A DNA stretch of 61,161 bases, taken from the NCBI GenBank assembly GCA_008933025.1, contig WBXI01000003.1, positions 1-61,161 on the forward strand, read 5' to 3'. Positions 19,176 to 28,080 of this stretch are shown piece after piece. Each line of letters opens with the position of its first letter. The stretch's first letter is position 1. The position numbers and the translations under genes were made by a program. The notes below the pieces were generated by a model, which did not search any database, had not been told where the DNA came from, and saw only the letters and a program-made list of their open reading frames with translations. This DNA is from Verrucomicrobiota bacterium (GTDB taxonomy: Bacteria > Verrucomicrobiota > Verrucomicrobiia > Limisphaerales > UBA9464).

Positions 19176-21134
19176 TCAACGCGGCAGGCGTTCGTCGAGG
19201 TCGGCGACCGTGTAGACGAGGACCGCCAGCGCGGCCGAACACCGCGCCAACGATTTCGGATCCACCCGCTCCGGGGTGTCGGCATCCGTGTGGTGGAACC
19301 AGAAGTACTTGCCGGCGCTGGTCCGCAACGCGGCCACCGGAACTCCCGCCTCCAACAAGGCCCCGTTGTCCGCATCCTGCCCGCCGAGCGTCGTCTTGCC
19401 GGCGCCCACGCGCCCGGCCAACAACGATCCGATGCCCCGCATCAGCGCCATCCCGCCGTCGCTGCCCGTGAACCCGAAACCCTCGGGATCGAAGGCGCCG
19501 CTGTCGCTTTCGATCGCGAGGACATGGCGATCCAACTCGGCCCCGTGGGCCTCGCGGTACCCCTTGGCGCCGCGCCCGCCGTTTTCCTCGTTGGTCCACA
19601 ACACGACGCGGATCGTGCGCCGCGGCCGCAACCCCAACTGCTTCAGCAGTCGCAAGGCTTCCCACGCCGCGATGCATCCGCCGCCATCGTCCAGGGCGCC
19701 CCGGCCCACGTCCCAAGAATCCACGTGGCCACCCACCACGACGACCTCCTCCGGCCATTCGCTCCCGCGCAGTTCGGCCACCACGTTGCGCGACATCGCG
19801 TCGGGTTCCGTGCGGGAGGTCAGGTTGACCGAGAGAACCACGTTCGATCCCCGGTCCTGCCAGCGGTGCAGACGCTGGGCGTCCTCGTCCGAAATCGCGG
19901 CGAACGGGATCCTCGGCACGCCGTCGTCGTACTTCATCGCGCCCGTGTGGGGCGTGCGCAGTCCAAAGTCGCCGATCGAACGGACCAACCCCGCGACCGC
20001 CCCGACGCGCGCCGCCGCCGTGGCCCCGGCCCACCGGTAATTCACGCTGTCCCCGTATTTCGTGAACGGGACGTCGTACACCACGATCCGCCCGACCGCA
20101 TCGGCCGCGTGGGCGGTGAGGTCGGCGTAGTTGGTCACGATCAGGGCCAGGGCGGTGATGCCCCCGGCCGGGGTCGCGACGCTGCCGCCCAACGCAAGCA
20201 TCGGAAGATTGTCGACGGTGGGCCCGACCAATTGCACCGATCCCTCGCCCCGCACCCACCGCGGGACGGCGATCGGTTCCCCGCGGACGTTGTCGAAGCC
20301 GTCGGCCCGCATTTCGGCGAGGATCCAATCGATGGCGGACTCGAGGTTGGTGGTGCCGGAAAAGCGCGGTCCAAAGCGGTCGCAGAGTTCCGCGAGCCGG
20401 CGCCACGCGGCGTCGGAAGGCAACGCCGCGGCGACGATCCTGTCGGCCGCGACGGCGAACCGTTCGGGAAGAATCGCGGCACCGTTGGTCCCGATGGCGA
20501 GGGCGGGCACGGGAGCCGGGGCGAGCGAGCGCCACCGGATGCCACGGAGTTCCGCGGTCGTGGCCCAACTGGCGATCCCGAACGGCTTGCTCAACTCGAT
20601 GTCGCCGGAGCGCAACGCGATCTTCTTGCCCCGCGGATCGACGTTCACCAGGCGATCGTCGTCGATCCATGCCGAGATGTTGGTGGAGGTGACGGCGAGC
20701 CGGATGCGGTACCAGCGTTCGTTCTGGAACCGGACGTACTTGGTGGTCTCGTTCTCCGAGGCATCCTGTCCGTCGAGCGAAGAGATGCCGACGACCGCCC
20801 CGCCCCAACCGCCGACGATCAGGGAGGCGAACGTGTCCCGGAACGGAAACGTGAGCCCGCAGAAGAAATCCCCGCCGAGGGCGCGCTTGGCCTCCAACTC
20901 GACCTCGTAGTCGATGTTGGCCGGCGCATTCTTGCGGTGGATGCCCGTGAGAATTCCCTGGTTGAGGACGATGGCCCCGTCGCGGACCTCGATGTCCCCG
21001 TGCCCCGCGAAGCCGGTCGCTTCCCAGCCGTCGATGGACTTCCCGTCGAACAACGATTTCCAGTCCGCGCCCCGGGAACACGGCACCACGCAAAGGATCG
21101 CGAACCAGAGGACCAGCGACATCGTCGGACGCAT
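19176..21134 (-). CDS. DUF1080 domain fused to M28 (carboxypeptidase Q-like) peptidase
   Basis: A 652-residue exported protein (signal MSLVLWFAILCVVPCSRG). Residues of about 23-205 form a DUF1080 / 3-keto-disaccharide-hydrolase-like jelly-roll (DWKSLFDGKSIDGWEATGF; EVELEAKR; WYRIRLAVTSTNISAWIDD). From about residue 225 a PA-domain-containing M28 metallopeptidase follows, with a full set of zinc ligands: GGHVDSWDVGRGALDDGGG, the Glu-Glu of WTNEENGG, ESDSGAFDP, and the late WFHHTDADTPE. These closely resemble carboxypeptidase Q. DUF1080 domains usually stand alone or with other sugar-active modules. A sugar-binding jelly-roll on a peptidase suggests action on glycopeptides or matrix material. 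It is convergent with pdxA. Confidence 0.83.
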   Translation of the reverse strand: MRPTMSLVLWFAILCVVPCSRGADWKSLFDGKSIDGWEATGFAGHGDIEVRDGAIVLNQGILTGIHRKNAPANIDYEVELEAKRALGGDFFCGLTFPFRDTFASLIVGGWGGAVVGISSLDGQDASENETTKYVRFQNERWYRIRLAVTSTNISAWIDDDRLVNVDPRGKKIALRSGDIELSKPFGIASWATTAELRGIRWRSLAPAPVPALAIGTNGAAILPERFAVAADRIVAAALPSDAAWRRLAELCDRFGPRFSGTTNLESAIDWILAEMRADGFDNVRGEPIAVPRWVRGEGSVQLVGPTVDNLPMLALGGSVATPAGGITALALIVTNYADLTAHAADAVGRIVVYDVPFTKYGDSVNYRWAGATAAARVGAVAGLVRSIGDFGLRTPHTGAMKYDDGVPRIPFAAISDEDAQRLHRWQDRGSNVVLSVNLTSRTEPDAMSRNVVAELRGSEWPEEVVVVGGHVDSWDVGRGALDDGGGCIAAWEALRLLKQLGLRPRRTIRVVLWTNEENGGRGAKGYREAHGAELDRHVLAIESDSGAFDPEGFGFTGSDGGMALMRGIGSLLAGRVGAGKTTLGGQDADNGALLEAGVPVAALRTSAGKYFWFHHTDADTPERVDPKSLARCSAALAVLVYTVADLDERLPR

Positions 21135-21372
21135 GGCGGTGAGAAAACGGTGGAAGGGCGGCCAGCGGAAGCCGAAAGAAGCGCGCCGGCAACGAACCCC
21201 GTGTTCCCGCCGGAGGGGATCGAGGCCCCACCCCACCCTGCACCCCACCCTGCCCGGACCCATCCCGGATGCCGATGGCAGCCCGCCCGGATTGGCTGCC
21301 ACCGCGCAAATCCAGCCGTTGCGGGTCGGCCGGCACGGCGTCGCGTTCCGCGTCACTCGTGGGACCGATGGT

Positions 21373-22800
21373 TCACCCCTCCCCGGCCCGTCGCCGGCCG
21401 GCCAGCAGCGTCACCACGATCGCACAGGCGAGGAATACCAGCGCATTGGGGGTCCGGGCCGTCCATTCCGCCCACGGCCACGGGAACCGGAAGAATGCCA
21501 GGTTCAATCCGAAGTAGAGCCAGGCCATCGTCACCAAGGTCGGCCGCAACCAATCGACCGCGGGTCGACCGGGACCGTTCCGGGTCCAACGCAACGCCAG
21601 CCAGACGGTCACTCCCAACGGCACGACGACATAGATCGCCCAACCCAGCCAAACCGGGACGACCCTCTCTTCGTAGGCCAAGTTGACCAGTGTCTTGCCC
21701 GCGATCGGAAGCAGGGTGATGGGCAGGGCCATCCACCAGGCCGCGCCCCGGCCGACCACCACCAGGGCCACCGGGATCACCCCGAGTGCCGGTCCGAAAT
21801 CATAGAGTCGTTCCACCCACCCTACCGATCCGAACTCGCAGACCGCCAGCAGCACCCCGTGCAACGCCAGCAAGCCCGCCTCGAACGCCGCGGGAATTGC
21901 CGGGGGCCCGGCCGGGACGGGCGACGGCATCCGGATGCGGCGTCGGTTCAGCCAAAAGCCCGCGCCGAGCGCCGCACCCATGACCAACCCGAAGGTCGTC
22001 TCCATGAAATTCCACCAATTGACATGGCGATCGATGCCGGCCAAGGGACCGTTGGCGAACCATGGGCGGTGCCACGCATGCCAAGCCTGCAGGCATTGTC
22101 CCAAGGGAAAGCCCACGGCCCCGCCCAGAATGCCCCACAGGCCAACCCGCCAAGCCAGCGCGTCGCGGCGCACGGCCCCGGCATAGGCAAGGACCCCGAG
22201 CAACGCCAGGGCGAGCCCGCCCCAGACTTCCCGCCGGGGTTTCAAGACGGCGCCGGGTTCCCACCGCCAATCGTCGGAGAAATAGATCCGGGGCAGGACG
22301 CGATGCGCGGGATCGTACGGTTGGTTGATCCACCAGATCCCCAGGGCACTGAGACCCAGAATCCCCAGGAGCAGCAGGAACATTTCGCGGCCAGGGTAGC
22401 GGACGCCGCCCAATCCCATGCCGAGGAAGACCCCGCAGAAACCGATCCAGATGCCGCCCTTGATCGCGAGTCCCAGCATTCCCCAGCGCAGGGCGGCGAC
22501 GTTGCCCACCAATTCCGGATCGTGGGTCAGGCCGATGGTTTGCCCATAGGTCTCGGTGCCTCCGAAACCCATGGCGATGGTGCCCAACGCCACGGCACGG
22601 GCCGCCGCAAGTCCGTCGGCCATCGGGGCCAAAAGACGGACGAGCACGAGCGACACCAGAAGGCCGGCGATCATGGCGCCGGTCTCGTGTCCGTATTGGC
22701 CGCGGATGCCCCAAGCCATTCCCCCGGCGCAAGCCGTGGCGAGAACGACCTTCCACATCGGCGCAATCGGGACGGCGGTACGCACTGCGGTGGACGACAT
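21373..22800 (-). CDS. unrecognised polytopic membrane protein (about 13 helices)
   Basis: A 475-residue protein with roughly 13 hydrophobic segments and little soluble sequence. The N-terminal half holds GMAWGIRGQYGHETGAM, GFGGTETYGQT and GMGLGGVRYPGREM. These are glycine- and polar-rich signatures that look conserved and could line a transport or active site. A 45-residue loop after helix 5 contains aromatic and basic residues (IYFSDDWRWEPG). Another charged loop has WHRPWFANGPL. I do not recognise a family. It could be a transporter or a membrane-bound transferase. The gene runs towards the DUF1080-M28 gene on the same strand, 238 bases upstream of it. The start is ATG 22800. Confidence 0.6.
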   Translation of the reverse strand: MSSTAVRTAVPIAPMWKVVLATACAGGMAWGIRGQYGHETGAMIAGLLVSLVLVRLLAPMADGLAAARAVALGTIAMGFGGTETYGQTIGLTHDPELVGNVAALRWGMLGLAIKGGIWIGFCGVFLGMGLGGVRYPGREMFLLLLGILGLSALGIWWINQPYDPAHRVLPRIYFSDDWRWEPGAVLKPRREVWGGLALALLGVLAYAGAVRRDALAWRVGLWGILGGAVGFPLGQCLQAWHAWHRPWFANGPLAGIDRHVNWWNFMETTFGLVMGAALGAGFWLNRRRIRMPSPVPAGPPAIPAAFEAGLLALHGVLLAVCEFGSVGWVERLYDFGPALGVIPVALVVVGRGAAWWMALPITLLPIAGKTLVNLAYEERVVPVWLGWAIYVVVPLGVTVWLALRWTRNGPGRPAVDWLRPTLVTMAWLYFGLNLAFFRFPWPWAEWTARTPNALVFLACAIVVTLLAGRRRAGEG

Positions 22801-23082
22801 GCGGCGAGTTTTGGGGGAACGCCCGCGGAAGGACGAGCTTTGAGACGGAGCGATGCACAAGGGAATCCACGCGGAGACGCCATGATCCCCGGCACGGAGG
22901 GACATCGGTGGCGATTGGCCTCCCGTGTCCGATGGGCGTTGGGCACCGGGTATTCGGGACCACAAGGCCCGTGCATCCGCGTGGCCCACGGGAGCACCGG
23001 CGTGCGGCCGCCATTCCGAGGTGCCGGTCGAGAGGTCCGCGTCCGGCGTTGCGCGCGGGCATCCGCGCGCCATGCTTTGGAC

Positions 23083-23343
23083 ATGACACGCCAACAGGTG
23101 CTGGATCTGTACTTCATGGATGCCCGGTGCAAGCTGATCGAGGTGGCGGCTTTTCTGGACCGGGTGGACCGGGCGACCGGCGAGGCGGATTTCCGGACCG
23201 TGGCGTTTCGCGATGCCCTGCGGCACCTCGCTTCCGAAGGCACGGGTCGCACTGCCGCCGTGTTGCGGACGTTGAGCGACCCCACCGAGCAACCGGTGGA
23301 ACGGGCCCCGGGCAAGGGCGCCGTCGGTGCGTGGCCGGGCTGA
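23083..23343 (+). CDS. small protein of unknown function upstream of EboB-like gene
   Basis: An 86-residue, apparently soluble protein: an N-terminal helix with [19 protein letters not shown], a second helix, and a Gly/Pro tail. Acidic and basic residues alternate ([14 protein letters not shown]), which is typical of a small helical bundle. I do not recognise a family. It lies 34 bases before the TatD-like gene on the same strand, so the two are probably co-transcribed. No Shine-Dalgarno sequence is obvious. The coding assignment rests on the plausible amino-acid composition and on the operon-like spacing. Confidence 0.6.
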   Translation: MTRQQVLDLYFMDARCKLIEVAAFLDRVDRATGEADFRTVAFRDALRHLASEGTGRTAAVLRTLSDPTEQPVERAPGKGAVGAWPG

Positions 23344-23377
23344 GGCGGAACACGACCAAATCCCCAAGATCCCGAAC

Positions 23378-24190
23378 ATGCGATACATCGAGCCCCACGG
23401 GCACATGGTCAGCCGGACGACGGACGACTATCTCGACATGGTGACGGCCGGCTGCGCGGCGGTGTGCGAGCCGGCGTTCTGGGCGGGATTCGACCGCGGT
23501 TCCGCGTCCGGATTCCGCGATTACTTCGGCCAGTTGACCGAGCACGAGCCACGGCGAGCGGCACGTTACGGCCTGCCGCATTTCTGCTGGCTCTGCATCA
23601 ATCCCAAGGAGTCCGAGGATACCCGGCTCGCGGAAGACGTGATCGCGTTGATCCCGGAATTCCTCGGGCGCCCCACGGTGCTCGGGATCGGCGAGATCGG
23701 GTTGAACAAGAATTCCCGCAACGAGCTCCGGGTGCTCGAGATGCACGTGGACCTCGCCGCGCGCCACGACCAACTGATCCTCGTCCACACCCCGCACCTC
23801 GAGGACAAGCTCAAGGGCACCCGACTGATCCTCGACGTGCTGCGGGCCGACTCCCGGATCCGCCCGGAGCGCGTGCTCATCGACCACGTCGAGGAACACA
23901 CCGTCCGCATGGTGCTCGACCACGGGCACTGGGGCGGCATGACGCTCTATCCGATCAGCAAATGCACGCCGGCCCGCGCCGTGGACATCCTCGACGTGTA
24001 CGGCAGCGACCGGCTGTGGATGAATTCGGCCTGCGACTGGGGCGAGAGCGTCCCCCTGGCCGTCCCGCGGACGGCCCTCGAAATGCGGCGGCGCGGCTGG
24101 AGCGCGGCGGCCGTGGACCGCGTCGTCTACCAGAACCCCGTCCGGTTCCTCAGCCAGTGCCCGAAGTTCCGCCTTCCCGAGGAAGGTTGA
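23378..24190 (+). CDS. eboB: TatD-family metal-dependent hydrolase, EboB-like
   Basis: A 270-residue TIM-barrel hydrolase. Metal ligands fit the TatD pattern: His7 and His9 (EPHGHM), Glu106 (GEIGLN), His137 (LVHTPH), His170 (LIDHVEEH) and Asp220 (NSACDWG). The opening '[16 protein letters not shown]' and the end '[13 protein letters not shown]' match my memory of EboB, a TatD-like protein of the cyanobacterial and bacterial ebo cluster implicated in exporting prenylated metabolites. The usual ebo partners (UbiA prenyltransferase, EboD cyclase-like, EboE) are not nearby. It may therefore work alone or with the 86-residue protein upstream. Substrate is unknown. Convergent with the aminopeptidase gene, nine bases apart. 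Confidence 0.8.
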   Translation: MRYIEPHGHMVSRTTDDYLDMVTAGCAAVCEPAFWAGFDRGSASGFRDYFGQLTEHEPRRAARYGLPHFCWLCINPKESEDTRLAEDVIALIPEFLGRPTVLGIGEIGLNKNSRNELRVLEMHVDLAARHDQLILVHTPHLEDKLKGTRLILDVLRADSRIRPERVLIDHVEEHTVRMVLDHGHWGGMTLYPISKCTPARAVDILDVYGSDRLWMNSACDWGESVPLAVPRTALEMRRRGWSAAAVDRVVYQNPVRFLSQCPKFRLPEEG

Positions 24191-24199
24191 ACGCGCACG

Positions 24200-25510
24200 T
24201 CACCGCCGCTTGCCGCGGCCACGGGCCATCAGCGCCTCGATGTCGTCGGCCTCGATCGGGATGTCGGCCATCAGGTCCACCGGGCCGCCGGCGGTGATGA
24301 GCACGTCGTTCTCGAGCCGGATGCCCAGACCCTCTTCCGGGATGTAGATCGCCGGTTCGACGGTCATCACCCATCCCGCAGCGAACGGTTCGTCGGCAAA
24401 GCCGACGTCGTGCACGTCGAGGCCGATCGGATGGCCATTGCCGTGCATGAAGTACCGTTTCACGGCCTTGGCGGACGTTTCCCCGGCCTTCGCCTTGAGT
24501 TGCCGGGGCTTGAGCAGACCGAGGTGGACGCATTCGCGGGCCACCAACTCCTCGGCTTCCTCCTGCCATTCGCGCCATTTTCTTCCGGGAACCAGGCTTT
24601 GGATGGAGGCACGGAGCACGCGCAGGACGGCGTCGTAGACCTGCCGTTGGCGTCGGCTGAAGCGGCCGCCGACCGGGATCGTGCGGGTCAGGTCCGAATT
24701 GTAATTGGCATGGCTCGCGGCGACGTCGAGCAGGAGCAGGTCGCCGTCGTTGCAGGGTCGCGAATTGTCCGTGTAATGCAGGACGCAGGCATTGGCACCG
24801 GACGCGATGATGGGGTTGTACGCGAACGCACCGCGGCGGCGGATGAATTCATGGGCGAACTCGGCCTCCACCTCGCACTCGTTCACGCCCGGTTTGACGA
24901 ACCGCGCCACCCGCTCGAATCCCGCCCGGGTGATGGCGCAGGCCTCGCGGATCAAGGCCACCTCGGGTTCCGATTTGACCATGCGCAGCCGGTGCATCAG
25001 GCGGGCAAGGCGATGGTACTGGTGGAGCGGATACCGCCGCCGGAGCTCGTGGGCCAGCCGGGCATCGCGGGACTCCACCACGATCTCCGCGCGCCGGTGC
25101 TCGTTCGAGTTGAGGTAAAGGTGGTCGGCCTCGCACACGAGGCGATGCAGGTATTTCGGGAAGTCCGAAAGCCACTGGATGTTCTCGATCCCACTGGCGG
25201 CGCGGGCCTCGGCCTTGGTCAGCTTGTGTCCTTCCCAAACCGCGATGACCTCGTTGGTTTCACGCAGGAACAGGATCTCGCGCTGGCGCTCGTCGGCGGC
25301 GTCCGGAAACAGCAGCAGGATCGACTCCTCCTGCTCGATCCCGGCGAGGTAGAAGAGATCGGAATTCGGGACGATCCGCAGCGTGCCGTCGGCGTTGGTC
25401 GGGAAAACGTCGTTCGCGTTGAGAAGCGCGAGCGCGCCCGGAAGCATGAGCTGGCGCAGGCGAGCGCGGTTCTCGACGAAAAGGCGCGCATCGATCGGGG
25501 CGTGTCGCAT
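24200..25510 (-). CDS. Xaa-Pro aminopeptidase (M24B, aminopeptidase P type)
   Basis: A 436-residue cytoplasmic 'pita-bread' metallopeptidase that removes N-terminal residues before proline. The N-terminal creatinase-like domain spans about residues 1-170. The catalytic domain has all five metal ligands: Asp262 and Asp273 (LLLDVAASHANYNSDLTRT), His360 (FMHGNGHPIGLDVHD), Glu385 (TVEPAIYI) and Glu400 (IRLENDVLI). No signal peptide is visible. The start is ATG 25510 (MRHAPIDARLF), since the extension further upstream is arginine-rich and unlike the family. The gene is 165 bases downstream of the phosphatase-cytochrome gene on the same strand. Confidence 0.92.
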   Translation of the reverse strand: MRHAPIDARLFVENRARLRQLMLPGALALLNANDVFPTNADGTLRIVPNSDLFYLAGIEQEESILLLFPDAADERQREILFLRETNEVIAVWEGHKLTKAEARAASGIENIQWLSDFPKYLHRLVCEADHLYLNSNEHRRAEIVVESRDARLAHELRRRYPLHQYHRLARLMHRLRMVKSEPEVALIREACAITRAGFERVARFVKPGVNECEVEAEFAHEFIRRRGAFAYNPIIASGANACVLHYTDNSRPCNDGDLLLLDVAASHANYNSDLTRTIPVGGRFSRRQRQVYDAVLRVLRASIQSLVPGRKWREWQEEAEELVARECVHLGLLKPRQLKAKAGETSAKAVKRYFMHGNGHPIGLDVHDVGFADEPFAAGWVMTVEPAIYIPEEGLGIRLENDVLITAGGPVDLMADIPIEADDIEALMARGRGKRR

Positions 25511-25675
25511 GGCAGACGAACCGTGCCGGAAACGGCCGATTCCCACAAGAAGGCGACCACGGGGCCGTCTGGAAAGTAGGCAGGGGTCCGGTTTCGGAGA
25601 CCCGTCCACCCTCTCCGCCCCGCCTCCACGAACAATCCCTCGCCGCAGGACCCCCGTCCTCTTCTTGGATGGGCT

Positions 25676-26623
25676 CTAATCCCGCACCGCCTTGTGGCAC
25701 GCGGCACAGGAATCGGACACGGCCCGGATGCAGGTCTCGACGGCCGATTCAGCCTCGGGAGTGCGGGCCGTTTCAAGGTCCCGTAGCGATTCGTGCAAAC
25801 GCCGTGCGGCCGTCTCGGCCCGTGACAGCCCGTCCGCCCAACGCGGTCCACGCTCCGCACCCAGACCGGTGCGCCGCGCCTCCCGGAACCACTCGACCAA
25901 TTGCAACGCCTCGTCCGACGGCACCCCATCGCCGCGGCCGATGGCCGCCCCGAACCCAGTTTTCCGGAGGGACTTCAACCCGTCGAACCGCGCGTCGATC
26001 GACACCATCGCGTCGACCAAACCGGGCGTCGGCGCGCGGGACGGGAAATCCGCGCCGACCGCAGCCAACTCGGCGGGCAACGGCGGACGGAACTCCGCGG
26101 CGGAACGGTACAGGCCGGCGTAATTGGTCGCCGTGCCCGCGGCGTGCATCCACGCGTGGGCCAACGCGGGCTTCCAGCCGTCGATGGCCTCGCACACCAC
26201 GGCCACCGCCGCCGGGCCGCGGTGTTTGCCATGGTGACAATGGAAATACACGGGGCCCGCCACGGAACCGACGGCTTTCACGAGGCGCACGGCGTTGGAC
26301 GCCGGAATGCCGTCGTATCCAAAGGGCAGATGGATGTACCGGATGCCGTGGCGTGCGGCGGACGCGGCGTCGGGGGCCGCGCCGTCCACGCTGACGATCG
26401 TGCGGACGCCGAGCCCGGCCAGCGCGGCGAACGCGGCGTCGCCAACGGGCGACGAACCGGAATACAGGCGCGAACCCACGGCGAACGTGTTTGCCATGCC
26501 CGCCAGCGGAATGGGCCGGAACGACGGATCCGCCGCCCGCAAAGCCGTCGCCACGGCCAGTGCCCCAACGCACCGGACGATCAGTTCCGCGATCCGCGTC
26601 ATGGGAATTGGATCAAGCCGCAT
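25676..26623 (-). CDS. exported dual-specificity-type phosphatase with C-terminal cytochrome c'-like domain
   Basis: A 315-residue protein with an N-terminal signal helix (IAELIVRCVGALAVATALRAA). The first half is a protein-tyrosine/dual-specificity phosphatase fold: TIVSVDG, YIHLPFGYDGIP, and the P-loop at residues 128-137 (HCHHGKHRGP), a Cys129-X5-Arg135 active site. From about residue 195 the rest is helical and ends in CAACHKAVRD, with Cys306 and Cys309 binding haem and His310 as axial ligand. A haem motif at the end of a helical bundle is the layout of cytochrome c'. Both halves are in one uninterrupted frame. ATG 26623 has a GAGGA site six bases upstream. Export would place the haem attachment in the periplasm. 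I know of no function for this combination. Confidence 0.8.
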   Translation of the reverse strand: MRLDPIPMTRIAELIVRCVGALAVATALRAADPSFRPIPLAGMANTFAVGSRLYSGSSPVGDAAFAALAGLGVRTIVSVDGAAPDAASAARHGIRYIHLPFGYDGIPASNAVRLVKAVGSVAGPVYFHCHHGKHRGPAAVAVVCEAIDGWKPALAHAWMHAAGTATNYAGLYRSAAEFRPPLPAELAAVGADFPSRAPTPGLVDAMVSIDARFDGLKSLRKTGFGAAIGRGDGVPSDEALQLVEWFREARRTGLGAERGPRWADGLSRAETAARRLHESLRDLETARTPEAESAVETCIRAVSDSCAACHKAVRD

Positions 26624-26663
26624 GGGGTGTCCTCACGGGAATCCCTCCCTCCCGGGACTTCCC

Positions 26664-27131
26664 TCATTCGGGCCGCACCTCGTCGCCGGGCTGGAGGTCG
26701 CCCTCCACGATGTCGGCGGCGATGGTGGCGTCGCGCGCGATCCGGCCGGCCTTCACCTGACCGACCATTTTGCCCTCGCGGTAGACCTTGAGGATCTGGC
26801 CCGGGGACGGCGGTGCGTTGAGGGTGAAATCGACGACCACGAAGCGGAGCGACGGCTGGACTTGGACGATGTTTCCCTGGGCACCGCCGAGCGCACGGAT
26901 TCGCGGAGCGGCGGGAACGGCGGTCGAGGTGTCCACGCGGGATCCACCGGGCGCGCCGGATGGGGACTGGCAACCCGCCAGAACAAGGCACAGCCCAAGG
27001 ATCCCGGCGTGCCGGAGGCCCGACGCCTCAGAACCCCCAGCGAAGACCGAGAGTCCCGCCGTACACGCCGCCGAGCTTGAGGGTGGCCTCGCGCCCGAAG
27101 CCTCCGAACGTCGAGTTTTGGTTGAACTCAT
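26664..27131 (-). CDS. small lipoprotein, conserved beta-rich domain, start uncertain
   Basis: The protein core has a lipobox (LVLAGC) followed by a linker. A roughly 75-residue beta-rich domain then carries PSLRFVVVDFTLNAPPSPG, LKVYREGKMVGQVKAG and DIVEGDLQPGDEV. Such domains in related bacteria carry paired valine-rich strands, and the function is unknown. The only standard start in frame is ATG 27131, which would overlap the outer-membrane barrel gene by 104 bases and put about 45 non-signal residues before the hydrophobic stretch. A GAGG site at the barrel's stop codon is well placed for a start at the CTC codon of LRHAGILG, just 15 residues before the cysteine. The true start is therefore unclear. 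The haem-phosphatase gene follows after 40 bases. Confidence 0.6.
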   Translation of the reverse strand: MSSTKTRRSEASGARPPSSSAACTAGLSVFAGGSEASGLRHAGILGLCLVLAGCQSPSGAPGGSRVDTSTAVPAAPRIRALGGAQGNIVQVQPSLRFVVVDFTLNAPPSPGQILKVYREGKMVGQVKAGRIARDATIAADIVEGDLQPGDEVRPE

Positions 27132-28056
27132 ATTGTCCGCCGACGTAAACGCCCAACCGCTTGGTGATGTCGTACTGGGCGCGCAACTCGAAGTACCCGC
27201 CCGGGCGCCAATCCGACCGGCGCACGAGGTGATGCCCGCCGGCGCTCGGGTCGTAGGAAAAAGATTCGTCGATGGTCAACTGCGCGTCGGGAAGCACGGA
27301 ACAATACCCGAAACTCACGCCGGCGGTGAGGCGACGGGCCACCGGCACCTCGAAATAGACGCCTGCCTTCAGGATGTGCAGGTGGGCATTCAGCCGCATG
27401 TCCAGGGTGGACGTGCCGGTCACCGGCGTTGTCGTCGGACCCGAAATCGGGGCCAGCGGGATCAATGGCCCGGGTCCGGCAAACGTGCCGGAATAGGGAT
27501 GCAACGGCGGGATGATCGTCTGTTCGTCGCCCGGTTGAAACGAGTAGGTCGCAGTGGTGTGGGTTCCCGTGCCCGCCGCGGATCCACCGGCCCGCGCGGA
27601 AATCGTGCTGTAGCCGTAGCCACCCTCGAGCCCAAACTTCACCTCGCGTTTGCCCACCATGAACCGCGTCACCTCGATGCCCGCCCGCAGGTCCCCCCCG
27701 AACGCGGTGCCGACCTTGCCGGAGAGATCGCCGACTCGCGGCACTTTGTCCCAACGCTCGAGATTCAGGGTGTCTTCGACGATCTGCGACGACTTCTGGT
27801 ATCCCCAGTTCCACGTGTAGGGGGAATTGGTGCTGACCGAGGGCAACACGTACCCATTCTGGAAAATGCCGGCCCCGACCGGCGTGGGCACCGTGGAGTT
27901 GCGGAAATCGACGCCGATGCCGGAACGCAGCACGCCGCCGCCGCGGAGCCAGATCCCGGACTCGGGAGCCATCTCCTCGCCGTGGACCGCGGCAATGGAC
28001 GCGACCGCCAGACCGACATAGGCCGCGCCGCGAAGGTGGAACAATGGGTTGCTCAT
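27028..28056 (-). CDS. outer-membrane beta-barrel protein
   Basis: A 342-residue protein with an N-terminal signal (HLRGAAYVGLAVASIAAVHG). Alternating hydrophobic/polar strands follow (VKFGLEGGYGYSTI; LTAGVSFGYCSV; GYFELRAQYDI; LGVYVGGQYEF; GGTLGLRWGF). The final residue is phenylalanine, the usual outer-membrane insertion signal. Strands alternate with Gly/Ser-rich loops, one of about 45 residues near position 170. It is probably a porin-like or sensor barrel, and the family is not recognised. It follows the Ig-like protein gene by 24 bases and overlaps the possible start of the lipoprotein gene, so the three are probably one transcript. Confidence 0.78.
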   Translation of the reverse strand: MSNPLFHLRGAAYVGLAVASIAAVHGEEMAPESGIWLRGGGVLRSGIGVDFRNSTVPTPVGAGIFQNGYVLPSVSTNSPYTWNWGYQKSSQIVEDTLNLERWDKVPRVGDLSGKVGTAFGGDLRAGIEVTRFMVGKREVKFGLEGGYGYSTISARAGGSAAGTGTHTTATYSFQPGDEQTIIPPLHPYSGTFAGPGPLIPLAPISGPTTTPVTGTSTLDMRLNAHLHILKAGVYFEVPVARRLTAGVSFGYCSVLPDAQLTIDESFSYDPSAGGHHLVRRSDWRPGGYFELRAQYDITKRLGVYVGGQYEFNQNSTFGGFGREATLKLGGVYGGTLGLRWGF

Positions 28057-28080
28057 GGATGGAATTGTCGTTGTTCCCCG

